Origin: Neoscytalidium dimidiatum
Lineage: Eukaryota; Ascomycota; Dothideomycetes; Botryosphaeriales; Botryosphaeriaceae
Assembly (NCBI GenBank): GCA_037367355.1
Contig: CM074696.1
Location: forward strand, 4,092,001 to 4,156,000
Reading direction: 5' to 3'
Length of the DNA stretch: 64,000 nucleotides
The number at the start of each line of letters is the position of its first letter. Position 1 is the stretch's first letter. The notes under the pieces were generated by a model. The model saw nothing but the letters and a program-made list of their open reading frames with translations. It had not been told where the DNA came from and made no database searches. Position numbers and translations under genes: made by a program. Of this stretch, positions 1-11,090 are shown in pieces.

Positions 1-1149
1 CCACCACCCAGCCATGCCTTCCCCGGCGGCGGCACCGCCCTCTCGACGTCCTCAGCTACCTTGCTCTCGACGTCCCTCTTCTTCTCCCTCAGCTCCATCC
101 ATTCCTTCCTCAGCTGCTCCGCACGCCTCTCACTCCCACCACCCCACACAAAATTGCCCGCTCCACCCCGTCCCGTGCGCGCTATCGGCGTCTCCTGCTG
201 CTGCTGCTGCTGCTGCTGCTCTGCCGCCGCCACCGCCGCCGCACCGCCAGGCGAACCCCCGTTCGCCTCGGTCACGGCGGGGGACGCCGTGTTCCACCAG
301 CCGGAGCTGGAATCGAGGTTCTCGAGCTGCTGCGGCGGCGGCTCGGCGGTCGAGCCGGCGGATGGCGCCTCGAAGGTGCCCGTCGAGGCGAGCGCCGCGG
401 GCGAGTAGTAGTTGCCGGCGCCGCCGCGGCCCATGTGCGCGTACTCCCGCGGCGTCGAGGATGGGGCCGTTGTCGTCGTCGTCGTCGTCGTGTTGGGGTC
501 GGTGGCTGGGGTGGGTGGTTTGGCGGCTTCGAGGTCCTGTGCGGATTGAGAGGGGGCGGTGGGGTTAGTGGGCTTGGGGTTGGGTGAGACATTGGCGTGG
601 GAAGCGGTGGGTGGTGGGTGGACTTGACCCCCGGTGGGGCTATTGGGTGGGTATGCGAGAGGAGGATGCCAAGCTGAGTATCGGTGGTGGGACAGGGTAG
701 TTGTTTGGAGGGCTAGTGGCGGGCTGTGTATGTACGTCGTGGTGATAGAGAGTAGCGGGAAGTCTCGCTGGTGGCGCAGCAGCACCAGCAACCTAGCAGC
801 CAGCAAGCTGTCGTCACCGTTTCTGCACCTATCCCAAGTACTGCCGCGGGCCAATACATCAAGTCTAGGAATCGAGGATCGAGACCGGCGCAGGCAACGT
901 GCAGCAAGGATCACGGCTCTTCGGCACCTCGTCCTCTCTGCTTCTCTCGACCCGGGAGCATACACGACGTCACACACAGCCACGCGCCGTTCCACGAGGT
1001 GTACAAGGGAGGGAAGGGGCCGCAGCGATCGGGAAAGTTTATAAAAAGGAAAACCACACGCGTCTCCAAGGACTCACCTCCGCGCCTCGCTGTTGCTTGC
1101 TAGCCTCGGCGGCCTGTTGGATGTTACCCGCACCGCCGCGTCCCCACAT
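1..1149 (-). CDS. DUF3602 (GRGGAGN-repeat) protein, 3' end off the window
   Basis: This is a fungal DUF3602 protein, the family that includes yeast Par32. The molecular role in filamentous fungi is not settled. Three copies of the signature G-R-G-G-A-G-N are visible on the minus strand: one just after the chosen ATG at 1149 (MWGRGGAGNI), one near 421-435 (MGRGGAGNYY) and one near 150-170 (RTGRGGAGNF). I model exon 1 as 1078-1149 with donor GTGAGT, a 541-nt intron (537-1077) with a CACTAAC branch site and CACAG acceptor, and exon 2 as 536 to the left edge, in phase 0. Exon 2 carries an eight-Gln run, low-complexity Thr and Ala stretches and a charged helix (KEWMELREKKRDVESK). The start is uncertain because the frame stays open upstream to 1263. 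The C-terminus is missing. Confidence 0.8.
195..221. repeat. (CTG)8 trinucleotide repeat encoding poly-Gln
   Basis: Eight perfect CTG units on the plus strand read as CAG on the minus strand. They encode a Gln run between the second and third GRGGAGN motifs of the DUF3602 protein. The tract is followed by a GCC/GCG-rich stretch encoding Ala and Gly. It is a likely length-polymorphic site. Confidence 0.9.
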
Positions 1150-2682
1150 CCTTGCTTTGAACTGGTGTCCTTTTCGAGTCTCGGGATGCGAATGTCTGAA
1201 CGAGAACTCAAGATCTTCTGTCCACCCCGGACTACCACGTGCTCTGCCTTTCACTCTGTTCACGTGGGGCAGGATCTGAAAAGGTACGAAAGCCTGGGAC
1301 TACAAGATCGTAGGAGAGGAAATGACCAGTTGCAGAATGAACAAGGATAGGAGAGACGGAGCAGAAGAAAAAGCTTCGGGCAATAAACTTTTCCCAAGTC
1401 CGCGCGCGTCCCGTCTCGGCTCTCTCGTCGTGAGTAAGTGGCTACTGGATCAGGCCGAGGGAGAAGAGAAAGCCTTGTGGGAGAGTGAGAGTGAAATGTG
1501 GAGGCCGGAGCTCGATTGGTCCAGGCGGTGCTTGGGCTCTCTTCGGAGCTTCTTTGGTTGATTGGCTATCGTTGTTGCCGGAGCCGGCTGCGGTCTTATG
1601 TGCGCGTGTTCTTGTATCTTCTTTCTTGTCCTTCGGATGGGTGATGTCAAAGGTGCAGCAGAAAGTTGACTCCTTGACGACGGGACTGGGCTGAGTACGA
1701 GCGGTTGTCGGCAAGGAGTCGTGCAGCAGATGGGATCGCTGATGAGCTGGCAGGTCGTTGTGGAACGGAAGGGAGCCCGTGGGGCGGATGAAGCTTTCCG
1801 TGAAGCGGGCACGATCTGGGGGTGAGGAAGGTTCAGCACGCAGCCAGCCGGCGGAGTTCCCCAAACGGAGGTAGCTAGGGAGCGAGAAGCCAAAATTTTT
1901 TATAGCCCCCGATGTCGCTTTTGACTCGTACGGGCTTTTCTAGTGAGAAAAAGGGATCTCGGCCAGTGGGGAAGCTTGAAGAGATAGGTGGTGTCGTGCT
2001 CGCAGATCGGCAGATCGATGCGCGCGCGGCAGTTACGATAAAGTTGTGGTCAGAGAGAAGCAACGGAGGCACCGTCTGGGCGTCGGTGTGGGGTGCGGCG
2101 AGATAGCAAAGGCCAAGGGGTCGAGCGCCAAAGGTCACGTCGCGCCCGCGCTACCTCGCTTGCTGCCGATGATGTCAACCGCCAGCCAAGTCGCTCGCTC
2201 CGCCAGCATCTTCCCTCAGCGGAACTCTCGGCATCAGCAGCAGGGTGCGCACACAGCTGTCGGGGGCCGAGATCATCACCATGTGCGTCATGTGGTCGCA
2301 TGAGTGTGGAGAGAGAACAGCATCACTTTGCCCGTAGATACCTAACTAACGCGTATCAAGACACAGTACTTGCAAAGCATAAGCCAAGAATGAAATCAAA
2401 GCCGCCTCGACACAAGCCTGTCCGTAAGAGGCGCCTGCAGAGTTACTCCTGCCAGTCCACTCCGTCCATTTCCATCCACTCCTGATTTTACTCCGGAAAA
2501 AAAAAAAGGAAATACAAAGGAAAGAAGAAAGAATGAGGCTCCTATCTGCGCCTGAGGATAACCTCCGCTCCAGCCGTAGCATGGAGTTTGCAAATCTCAT
2601 CCACGAGAACAAACGAAAGGAACAAATGCAAGTCCGTACCCTAGCATCATAATACACGTAAATTTTGGGGATGCGAATATCC
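1150..2682. other. Intergenic: DUF3602 upstream region and pacC 3' region
   Basis: No supportable gene. Overlapping open frames on both strands at 1442-1893 show no family motif, no splice logic and low-complexity composition. A run of A residues near 2498-2510 lies about 180 bp beyond the pacC stop codon. The segment holds the promoter or leader of the DUF3602 gene and the pacC 3' untranslated region. Confidence 0.6.
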
Positions 2683-4694
2683 TTACTCGCCGTCTTGCAC
2701 AGCTCGTAGGACCGGGTACAGACTGCGTTCGTCTTCCGACATGGGAGGACCGGCAGAGCCACGGCGCTCGTCCGAGCTCTCCTGCTTGACATCTGACGAC
2801 TCCTCGTCCTCGAAGTCGCCACGCTCAAGCTTCGTCTTAATGAAGGCGCGCAGCTCCTCAATCATGCGCATGTTCTGAACCCAGGCCTCGTTGTCCTGCT
2901 CCGAAGCACCTTGTTCTGATTGGTGTTCGGACGGAACCTCTGACTGTTCGCCAGGAGAGCGGAGCGAAGGATCAAGCGGAGGAGGTGACTGAAGAGCAAG
3001 CTTGTGAACATCCTTGCGAAGACCATCGCGGTCAAGCGAGTTACGTCGGGACGCGCTAGGAGTAGAGTCGTTGTCCGACACATCCATCGCGTCGTCATCG
3101 CGCGAAGGACGGGACTTCTGCAGCTGATTACCCGACCATCTCCTACGACCGTCAGAGTCGAAGGGAGCAAGGTTAGGAGCATTGCTAGTCGCCGGATAGC
3201 TGCCAGCCGGATCCGACATGGCGCTGACGGACGGGAGAGTCGGGTACATGGACATGTTGGGACGAGAAACTGGCGAGATGTTGTTGCCACCAGAGTGGAC
3301 AGAACCGGGAGACTGGCCAGATGCGTAGGACATCACGCTCGAAGCAGGGGTAAGCGCCGGAGTCTCAGTTTGCGGCGCAGAGAGCGGCGCAAGAGTGGTC
3401 GCATGAGATGACTGGGGTTGTTGAGCATGCGTGCCGGGTGGCGAGTTGCTCGAGCGGTAGTTGAAGCCGGAGTGGAGATAATGAGCGCCAGGCTGGGCGA
3501 CCCCCGCGGCAGCAGCCTGCTTAGGGTTCTCGTAGATGGTGGACTGCAGCTGCTCAAGGACCTGATCGACATCCAGAAGGTCGCTCTTAGTCCTCAAGTT
3601 GGGCAGGCTAGGCATAGGCAGCGAGTACTGGTGAGAAGGAGCCGGGCCGTGGCCGGTCGGGGAGACCACAGCGGGGCCAGAATGGTACTCAGGACCGCCG
3701 TAACCAGCCAGAAGCGGGAGCTGACCCTGGAGGCCCATGAGGCGCTGGCCTACATCGTAGTAGGTGGTGGGGTCGATTTCGCGACGCTTGACGCTGCCGA
3801 AGAACTCGTTCAAGGCGTCGAAGGTCGCCTTCTTGCGGACTTCATAGTCGCTCTGCAGGTTCTGGTGGTTGACAGCGTAGTAGACGGGGCCGTAGGCCGA
3901 GTTCGTCGGCGCACCGCCATAGAAAGCGCCGCCAGCAGCCGCACCGGGGTGGCCATAAGCAGAGTTGGCTCCCATGCCATCCTGGTAGAAACCGCTCGCT
4001 GCACCAGCAAGCGCCTGCAAGTCAGCGACATCTGCGGGACGTATTAGAACTGAGAGCGCGGAAGGGGGAGTACATCACGGTGCTGCTGGAACATCGCTGC
4101 GAGAGATGGACTTACGCTTCCCAGCCTGACCCGGGTAGGCGCCTCCGGCGCTTCCGTGAGGGTTGCCACGGTTGGGTTCGGGTGAGCGAAGGAGAACAGA
4201 GTCATCGGCGTGGGTCTTCACGTGCTTCTTCAGATCCTGCGGGCGCTTGAAGGCCTTGCCGCAGAAGTCGCACTTGTGCGGCTTCAGCGGGACGTGGACG
4301 CGGATGTGAGAAGTGATGTGATCGCGCTTGACGGTGGTAGTGCGGCAGTTGCCCCACTGGCAGGTCAAGTTGAGGTTGTTGGTGCTCTTGCGACCAACGT
4401 GACGCTCACAGACATGATCCTGCAGGCGGTTAGCACTCCTGAGCGGCTCGTCCTGAGCGACGCGCGACTGGAACTCACGTAGAGGGCTTCCGCGGTGCTC
4501 AGGCGCTCGCCGCAGTTCTGCCACTGGCAGGTGAGCGAGTCGCCGCCAGCGGTGGTGGGCGTCGCAGGCGGTTGAGCGGTGGAGGGCGTCTGGGCCTGGG
4601 CGACAGGCTGCTGGTGCTGCTGCTGCGGCGTGCTCGCAGTCTGCGCGGGCTGCGCAGCGGGCGCCGCAGAGGGATTCTCAGCGATGGCCGACAT
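2683..4694 (-). CDS. pacC: PacC/Rim101 pH-responsive zinc-finger transcription factor
   Basis: Zinc-finger regulator of ambient pH response. In this family the full-length form is proteolysed after alkaline signalling through the Pal/Rim pathway, and the short form binds GCCARG sites in the nucleus. Exons are 4479-4694, 4116-4419 and 2683-4031, with introns of 59 and 84 nt, giving 622 aa. Three C2H2 fingers are visible: C56/C61/H74/H79, C92/C97/H110/H114 and C122/C125/H138/H142. The third has the [21 protein letters not shown] core typical of PacC. A leucine-rich segment ([20 protein letters not shown]) in the middle is conserved in PacC proteins and may overlap the signalling-protease region, although I am unsure of that boundary. 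The acidic tail contains [10 protein letters not shown]. The start ATG is the first in frame with finger 1. Length is close to that of Aspergillus PacC. Confidence 0.96.
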
Positions 4695-4695
4695 G

Positions 4696-4746
4696 GCCAA
4701 GAGTTGCGCGCGGTGGTGGTGAGTGGGTGTCGGGTCTTGGCTTGGC
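4696..4746. promoter_or_regulatory. Cluster of candidate PacC sites upstream of pacC
   Basis: GCCAAG, which matches the PacC consensus GCCARG, occurs at 4696-4701 immediately 5' of the pacC ATG. On the opposite strand it occurs at 4736-4741 and 4741-4746, two overlapping copies sharing one base (CTTGGCTTGGC on the plus strand). A further copy is at 5180-5185. The consensus is from Aspergillus work; use of these sites here is inferred from position only. Confidence 0.45.
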
Positions 4747-7700
4747 GGAAGCACAGAGCGCGCGAGCGGTGAGCGCGGTGAGGACGCAGAAAAAAAAAAG
4801 GCAAAGGAAAAGGGCGAGGTTTGGCGGTTGCGAGTGCTAAGGGCGGGCTCTCGTCGCGCTCTTGGGTTTGGCGGAAGCTGGGAGTTAAGAGTCTCGTGCC
4901 GTCGCACGCCGGGCTTGGGAGAGGAGGACAGAGGGCTGGGGCGTGCGGGCGTTTTGAGATTTCTAGGCGTGCCGGGTCAGGCGGGGAGGACTTGGTCCGC
5001 TGCTTCTCGGCACAGCTGGGGGCGTTGGCGCAGCGTCGGACCAAGCAGCAGCGCTGGAGCAGGCGCCGGCTAATTATCCATTCGGGCGCCGACGGGCAGC
5101 ACAGCCCCCTTCTGCGCGCGTTGCGTCGCTTTGCATTACGAGAAGCGGCCGCACCCATGCACCCATGAGCGCCATGCCTCTTGGCATTCTTGCAACTTGC
5201 CTAGCGCGTCGCTCCGCCGGCAAGTCGCAGCCTGCACCACCTGGGCCCCCCCATTCGCCCACGCCCACGCGCGCCCTATCAGCGCCATCGCCGCCTGCCC
5301 TGGCGCCCGTCGCCCGTCGCCCGTCGCCCGTCCCAGGCCAGCCATCCCCATCCTGCCATCCTCCCATCCCTCGGCCGGCTCAGCCCAGCCCAGCGCCCGC
5401 CCTTCCTGCTCGCTACTCCTCCTGCCGGCTTGCCTATCTGGCGCTCGCGTGCGCTGCCTGTGTCGCGCGCCGCCCTCGCCGACCGCCCTCACCGCGTCCG
5501 GCCAGGCCATGCCATCGCCATGACTCTGCGCCTGCCTTCTCTCACCCGGCGTCCCCCGCGGCGAGCAGAACGTGCGCGCGCAAGCCCTGCAGCTGCTCTG
5601 CGCGCCTGGCCTGCCGTCTGCCGGCTTGTCGCACCACTGCCAGAGTGCTTGTCCCGACACGCCCAGCCATTCTGAGTCCCTTGGCAGCGCCCTCACGAAG
5701 CCCCAAGACTCGCGGGCGAAGCGGAGCACCGGCCACTGAGCGCAATTACTTGGCCGCTGAGCGCGGAACGCTTGACGTCTTCGCGCCGTCTCGAATATCG
5801 CGCAGCCGCTCTTGGCCCAGCGGCACTCCCCCGTGGCCAAATAACAGGGCCCTCCGGCACCAACTACACGCGAAGTAGGGGTCCCGAGGACCCGAGCTGG
5901 CCCTCATCTCCCCTTCGTTTATGGCAAGATTGCATCCATGGCCAACCCGGCTGGCGTGGTTCGTCAGACGGCCTCCCTTTGCCTCCGCGTGCGTCAAGAC
6001 CACCTCTCTCCTGGGCTGCACCTTTGTCCACGCTGAGCAGGAATGCAAAGAGCGCCCTGCCTCACGCCATCGCTGCCCCGTTGTGTGTTTTGACAAGAAG
6101 CGCCGTTGTCTTTGCTGATCCTCCGCCCGCGTGCTGCGCACCACTGCCGCCGCCGCCGCCGCCGCTGCTGCTGCTATTTCTGCTCGCCACGCCACGCCAC
6201 CAGCCAGCTAGCTGGCCATCTGGCCGGCCTGATGACTGAGAGTTGGCCCTCGCAGTAGCAGCTTAACGCTATTTTACGCGTAGTCAGCACTGCCTGCACT
6301 GTGCTTATTCTGCTCACGCTCCTGCACCAAAACACCCAGCGTCTGTTGTCTATTGCCATTCATCTCCCACCCACCCGGTAGTCTCCCTTGCGAGCGCCCC
6401 CCCGGACGCCCAGGAGAAGGAATCTCATAGCCCGATCTACGCGTCCGCCGTCCGCTTGGCACTCCGCGCTGCCACAAACAGCTTCTGTACGCTGCGATCG
6501 ACCCTGAGCGTGTCGATCCCTCGGTGAATGAGTTCCAGACGGCTTGGGACAGCGGCACTGCGCCTCTGCTCCGCAACAAGCCTTATCTGCCCCGAATGAC
6601 GCGGCCTTTACGATGCTGTTGCTGCAGACTGCCTGTCCGGAAACGAGACTGGCTGCCGAAAGCGCGCGGGTGTCAGTGTTGTTGGAGGTGCGACGCGCGA
6701 CTGTTGGCGCATCAGTGTTTCTTCCTTGCCGCGCTCGACAACAATGCAGGCGGCTTCTCTGGGCGGCCGTCTTTCCAAACAAAACCGCCTGCAAACGCGC
6801 GCCCTTGCGCGTCGAATGGCTTGACCCTGTCCTATGTTGACCGCAGAAGGTGCGGTTAGTCCTGGTGCCAAGCTATTCTTCACGGAGTCTTCGCCAAGCC
6901 CTACGACTTCTCCCTCTCCGCCCTTGCGTCAGCCTCACAATGAAAGACATAACGGCCGCAGATCTGCCTCTCGGCTGCCAGTAGATTCCGACCAATTGGT
7001 TTCACGCCGTGCTAGCCTTTGTGCGACGGCAGGTCAGGCACCGCCCAATCGCCGTGCCCCGCGTTTGTCGCTTTGACAAGAATGGAATCCACCCTTTCTT
7101 CACGCCAGGGCTGCCACCCTTTCTTCAGGGGCCCTACAAGGCGCTGAATATGCTATGCCTTGCCTCACTCAGTGGAAGTGCACTGATCCCATTGCCCAGT
7201 TACACAGCCATCATGTCCCCGCGTATCGCATCGCACTGCCGTCTATCCCCTCGTCAACCACCAAGAAAGGGACAAGCTGCGGGAAAAGTAGTCCGGCCCT
7301 TTGTTTAGCCAGGGGTGCAGCCGAATGCGTAGCTACTGATGGCATTGCTCTGCAAATGACGGATGTGGACGGAGGCTGTGGAGAGAGGACCTGCAAAGCC
7401 CCCCGCGACGACTTGAAGATCAGAGAGCGATGCAGGCGCAGCGATTTGCTATTTCGAGAAATCGACTAATACACCTACTGGCAAAGTTCCAGAGCATTTT
7501 CGGCGAATCTTATGAATGAAATTGTCCGTTATGTGGAAGTGTGTACTCTCGCGAAAGCCCGTCTCCGCATCTACGCCACACCGCTGATTCCGCACCGCGC
7601 ACGTCTCGCAGCGAGCTCCAGTTCCTCCGCGGGGCGCCTTTCCCCGATTCCTGCCGTATATCCCTCATTTCATTTCATCTGCAACCGGGGCTACCAGGTC

Positions 7701-8400
7701 GGCTTGTGTTGACGTGCATCCGAATCCGAAGATTCGACGCCCTTACTGAGACACGATGGACAGATACGTGTGATAATCCCTTGAGAGATTTATCGACTCG
7801 CGCCGATCGCGCTGTTTTCCGTCTGCTCCCAGAAAGACGATACAATGTTGCTGGTGGTCGAAATTCCTGGTCTTGATGAAGATGAGTAAGGGGGGTTCAC
7901 CAGACCCTGGTCATGCTGACTTTGTATTCCCACACGCGGCAGGTGCCGGATTTGGGTGCGACTTTCGTTCTTCACAAAGTGCTCTCACAGCATGGGGGGA
8001 TAAGGTCTTGATGGCCTATCGCGACGCTGAAGTGAGTGTGAAGGCTTCTCGTGGCTGGAATCATCTGATGCGATTCGCCTTCATCCAGGTCCGTGTCCAC
8101 ATCGCTCGAACCGGCGACCACTATATCACACTTTCATATCTCTCTCGTTAACCGATGCCCGTCGCGCTTTCGGTATTACCATCAGCTTGACTTAACACCT
8201 TTGACGCTGTCCAACATCAGACGACGGCTTGTCTACGACAAGCTTCAACAGCAAGCCTTTTCCGAGCGCAGGTAGCTACCTTACAAGGAACAAGACACCA
8301 AGATCACCCACTTTCATTTCACAGCCAAAAATGCTGTGGAGCCAACTCTCCAGCCTCATCGGACCTTATTTCCGTCCAGTATGCCGATTCTGACCACATT
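4747..8400. other. Gene-poor stretch upstream of pacC
   Basis: No supportable coding gene in 3.6 kb. Many long open frames exist (for example 5136-5840 minus and 5165-5878 plus), but they overlap each other on both strands, are Arg/Pro/Ala-rich and match no family, as expected for GC-rich noncoding DNA. A heptamer repeat lies at 5305-5332. The part nearest pacC presumably holds its promoter and leader. Confidence 0.55.
5305..5332. repeat. Four perfect GCCCGTC heptamers
   Basis: The seven-base unit GCCCGTC is repeated four times head to tail and followed directly by CCAGGCC. Similar heptamer runs occur at 21292-21312 and 37813-37833. Confidence 0.9.
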
Positions 8401-8500
8401 NNNNNNNNNNNNNNNNNNNNNNNNNNNNNNNNNNNNNNNNNNNNNNNNNNNNNNNNNNNNNNNNNNNNNNNNNNNNNNNNNNNNNNNNNNNNNNNNNNNN
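8401..8500. other. Assembly gap of 100 N
   Basis: Exactly 100 undetermined bases. The round number suggests a placeholder gap of unknown true size. No recognisable gene is interrupted, because neither flank carries a supportable coding frame. Confidence 0.99.
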
Positions 8501-9064
8501 ATAGCACGCCGTCATGAACACGGGAGCCGGGGCTCTTATCTTGGTGTGTTGTGGAAGAAGACACGCGAACGGGTCGTGGCGCTCCGCGGCGAGCTTGAAG
8601 CTTGTTGGCCCGTTCGTGGGGGCTTGCTTGACCCCTCGGACGGTGACGTCGCGCCCCGTGCATGGATTCCCCATGATGCAAGCTACGCCTCAGGCTGCTT
8701 TACAAAAAGGCCCTACACGCCCAGCGGCAGCCTCCCGGTGCGGGATTCTAACTATTTCGCTATTCCTCCGCCTAGACATGATCAGTCGATGGATGGCTTG
8801 CTGAGCACCTGATTGACTGGCCTCACCCCCGCAATGCCGCGCCCTTCGCACGAGCGGTAGAAACGCACCAGCCTCGCCCGAATCCTGCCTTTTCCGCTCC
8901 GCGCCAGAGCCCATCCCGGAGCACACGGAGCTTGAAGCTTCCGAGCCTCGACTCGCCATTACATCACTCTCCGACGTGTCCGTCGCTCAAAGAGCAGAGC
9001 CTCACCCTCCGTAGCGCCCGGTGCGCATCCGCAAGTCCCAGTGATCCGGCCTGAACGCGTCAGC
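8501..9064. other. Promoter and leader region of the DUF3074 gene
   Basis: No gene seen. The last 200 bp are pyrimidine-rich on the plus strand and contain GC-rich runs, consistent with a leader ahead of the ATG at 9065. Confidence 0.5.
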
Positions 9065-11090
9065 ATGGCGAATTCCCAGCTACACGACGCTCTCAAATGT
9101 CTGAGACCCAAGCATTTTACCTCCGATGTCCCCACCGAGGGCCTTGAGAACTTTATGCGCGACATCTTCGCAAATGGCGAGATCATTGTCAACTCCGTTC
9201 CGCAGCCGCCGGGTGGCACCGATTTTGTCTCCTCGAAGCGCAAGCGGACAGACGTCAACGGCGCCCACAGCGCCGCCGAGATGACCGTATCGGATGCTCG
9301 TGCCCCGCCGCTCGATCCTTTGTTTGAAGAGCTCCAGAAGTCATGGGGAAAGCCCATCAAGTCGAATCCAAATCCCCTCTCGGTGGCAGTGTACAAGATG
9401 GCTGGTGCAGACAGATACGGCTCGTGGTTTGCAAGAAGAAGTGTGCATGAAGGTCTCGGCTTCACAAAGTGGAAGAAAGCATTACAACGCGAGTTTGCAG
9501 AGAGCTTGGCTGTGCAAGGTGGTCCTGGATCAGGCAGTATCAGAGGCATTGGAGGAGACAGACGTCTGGAGGAGAAGGTGGTCAAAGGTCTCGGAAAATT
9601 AGAAGGTAAGCTCCGACTGGCAATGCCTCATGTTAATAGCTGATTGACCATTGTTGATTCTAGTGCTGCAACTCTCGGCAAAGTTCCCTGCTCCAACAGC
9701 TCCACGAGAGTTTATTACCATGCTCCTCACCTCCGACCATGCGCTCAGTGAAAAGTCCAAACCGCGTGTCGAAGGACAAGCCGCATCGAAACAGATACCC
9801 AGGCATTACATGATTGTCTCTATACCATGCGAGCACCCGGAAGCACCTGTCCGAGATGGTCTCGTCCGAGGCCAATACGAGTCCGTGGAAATGATTCGCG
9901 AGATACCCCTTGTGCCTGCAACATCTAAGAAAGATGGCAGTACAGTGAGGAAAGAAGAAGCAAGCCCGGACGACCCTGAAGCGAACCCAGTTGAATGGAT
10001 CATGATCACCCGGAGTGACCCAGGAGGAGGCATACCTAGATTCTTAATCGACCGCGGAACCCCAGGCTCCATCATAGCAGACACCAGTAAATTCTTGGAC
10101 TGGGCCTGTGCGATGGATGAAATCCAGAAAGTCGAAGAAGACCAACAAAGTCTAGCTTCGGTGGATGAGAACAAGCTAGCATCCGAGGAAGCAGACGAGG
10201 CAGAGCCAAGGGCCAGCTTTTCGGCGGCATCACGTAACGCGCAACTCGCAGGAGTCGGCACTAGCATCGCAGACCTCCCACTCACTGACCCAACGAGTAT
10301 TAAGCCAAATCAAAGCAGCAACGGGCTCTTCTCGTCTGTTAGGGATGCCGTGGGAAACGGTATTCAGAGTTACGCTCCTCAGTCCGTTATCTCATACTTA
10401 CAACCACACTCATCTTCGTCGTCTGTGGAATCGGACACTGTCAGCGATGCTTCGAGCCTCCGTTCATTTGCCTCCGCGGAACAATGGGCCACCGCAGAAG
10501 GAGGCCCTGCTGAGGACGAAGAGAAACCTCCCGAACTGCCTCCCAGACGCACCTCAACTGAAAGTATGGGAAGCACGCTGTCGAAGAGTCAGTCGAGCCA
10601 AAATCGCTATGATAGAGAACTCGCGAAGCTGGACTCAAAGCGAGCTGCCCTCGATGACAGAATGCGGAAGATGCGGGAGAAGGAGGAAGCGCGCACGCAG
10701 CAAATCTCGGAGCGTGAAGAGCGTGAAAAGCGTAAAGCAATGGAGAGGTATGAGCGGGAGATAGCGAAGCTGGAGGCGAAGCGCCAGAAGGAGGCCCGCA
10801 AGATGGAGCAGCGGAAGAAGAAGGACGAGGAGAAGAATGCTATAACCCGCATGCAGCGTGAGCGAGACGAATTCAAGTTTCGTGCGGAAGTGGCAGAGCG
10901 AGAGAATAGGTTGCTGAAGGAGCAGGTCGGCGAGCTGCAGCAGCAGAACACTCTGCTAGTGCAGCGTATGGGGAAGACCGATCAGGGGAAACAAGCACTC
11001 AAGTCTATCAGCAACGAGTTGGCTAGGGGACGAAGCGGAAGCGCGGCATCGAGTGCGAAGAGCAAGAGCAGCAAGAGAAGTGCCGAGTAG
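9065..11090 (+). CDS. DUF3074 (START-like) protein with C-terminal coiled coil
   Basis: Exons 9065-9605 and 9664-11090 are joined across a 58-nt intron (donor GTAAGC, acceptor TCTAG), giving 655 aa. Residues of about 85-330 match the fungal DUF3074 family (landmarks YGSWFARRSVHEGL, FITMLLTSDHAL, FLIDRGTPGSI, FLDWACAMDEI). I recall this family as START/Bet v1-like, which would suggest lipid or hydrophobic ligand binding, but no function is established. Residues 335-490 are Ser-rich and probably disordered. Residues of about 491-622 form a highly charged, Glu/Lys/Arg-rich coiled coil. The tail is Ser/Lys-rich. No signal peptide or membrane segment is seen. The ATG at 9065 was chosen because the frame upstream has only a GTG. 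Confidence 0.85.

Noticed and set aside
8319..8812. Open frames spanning the N run
   Set aside because: They are open only because undetermined bases cannot encode stops. The flanks show no coding pattern.
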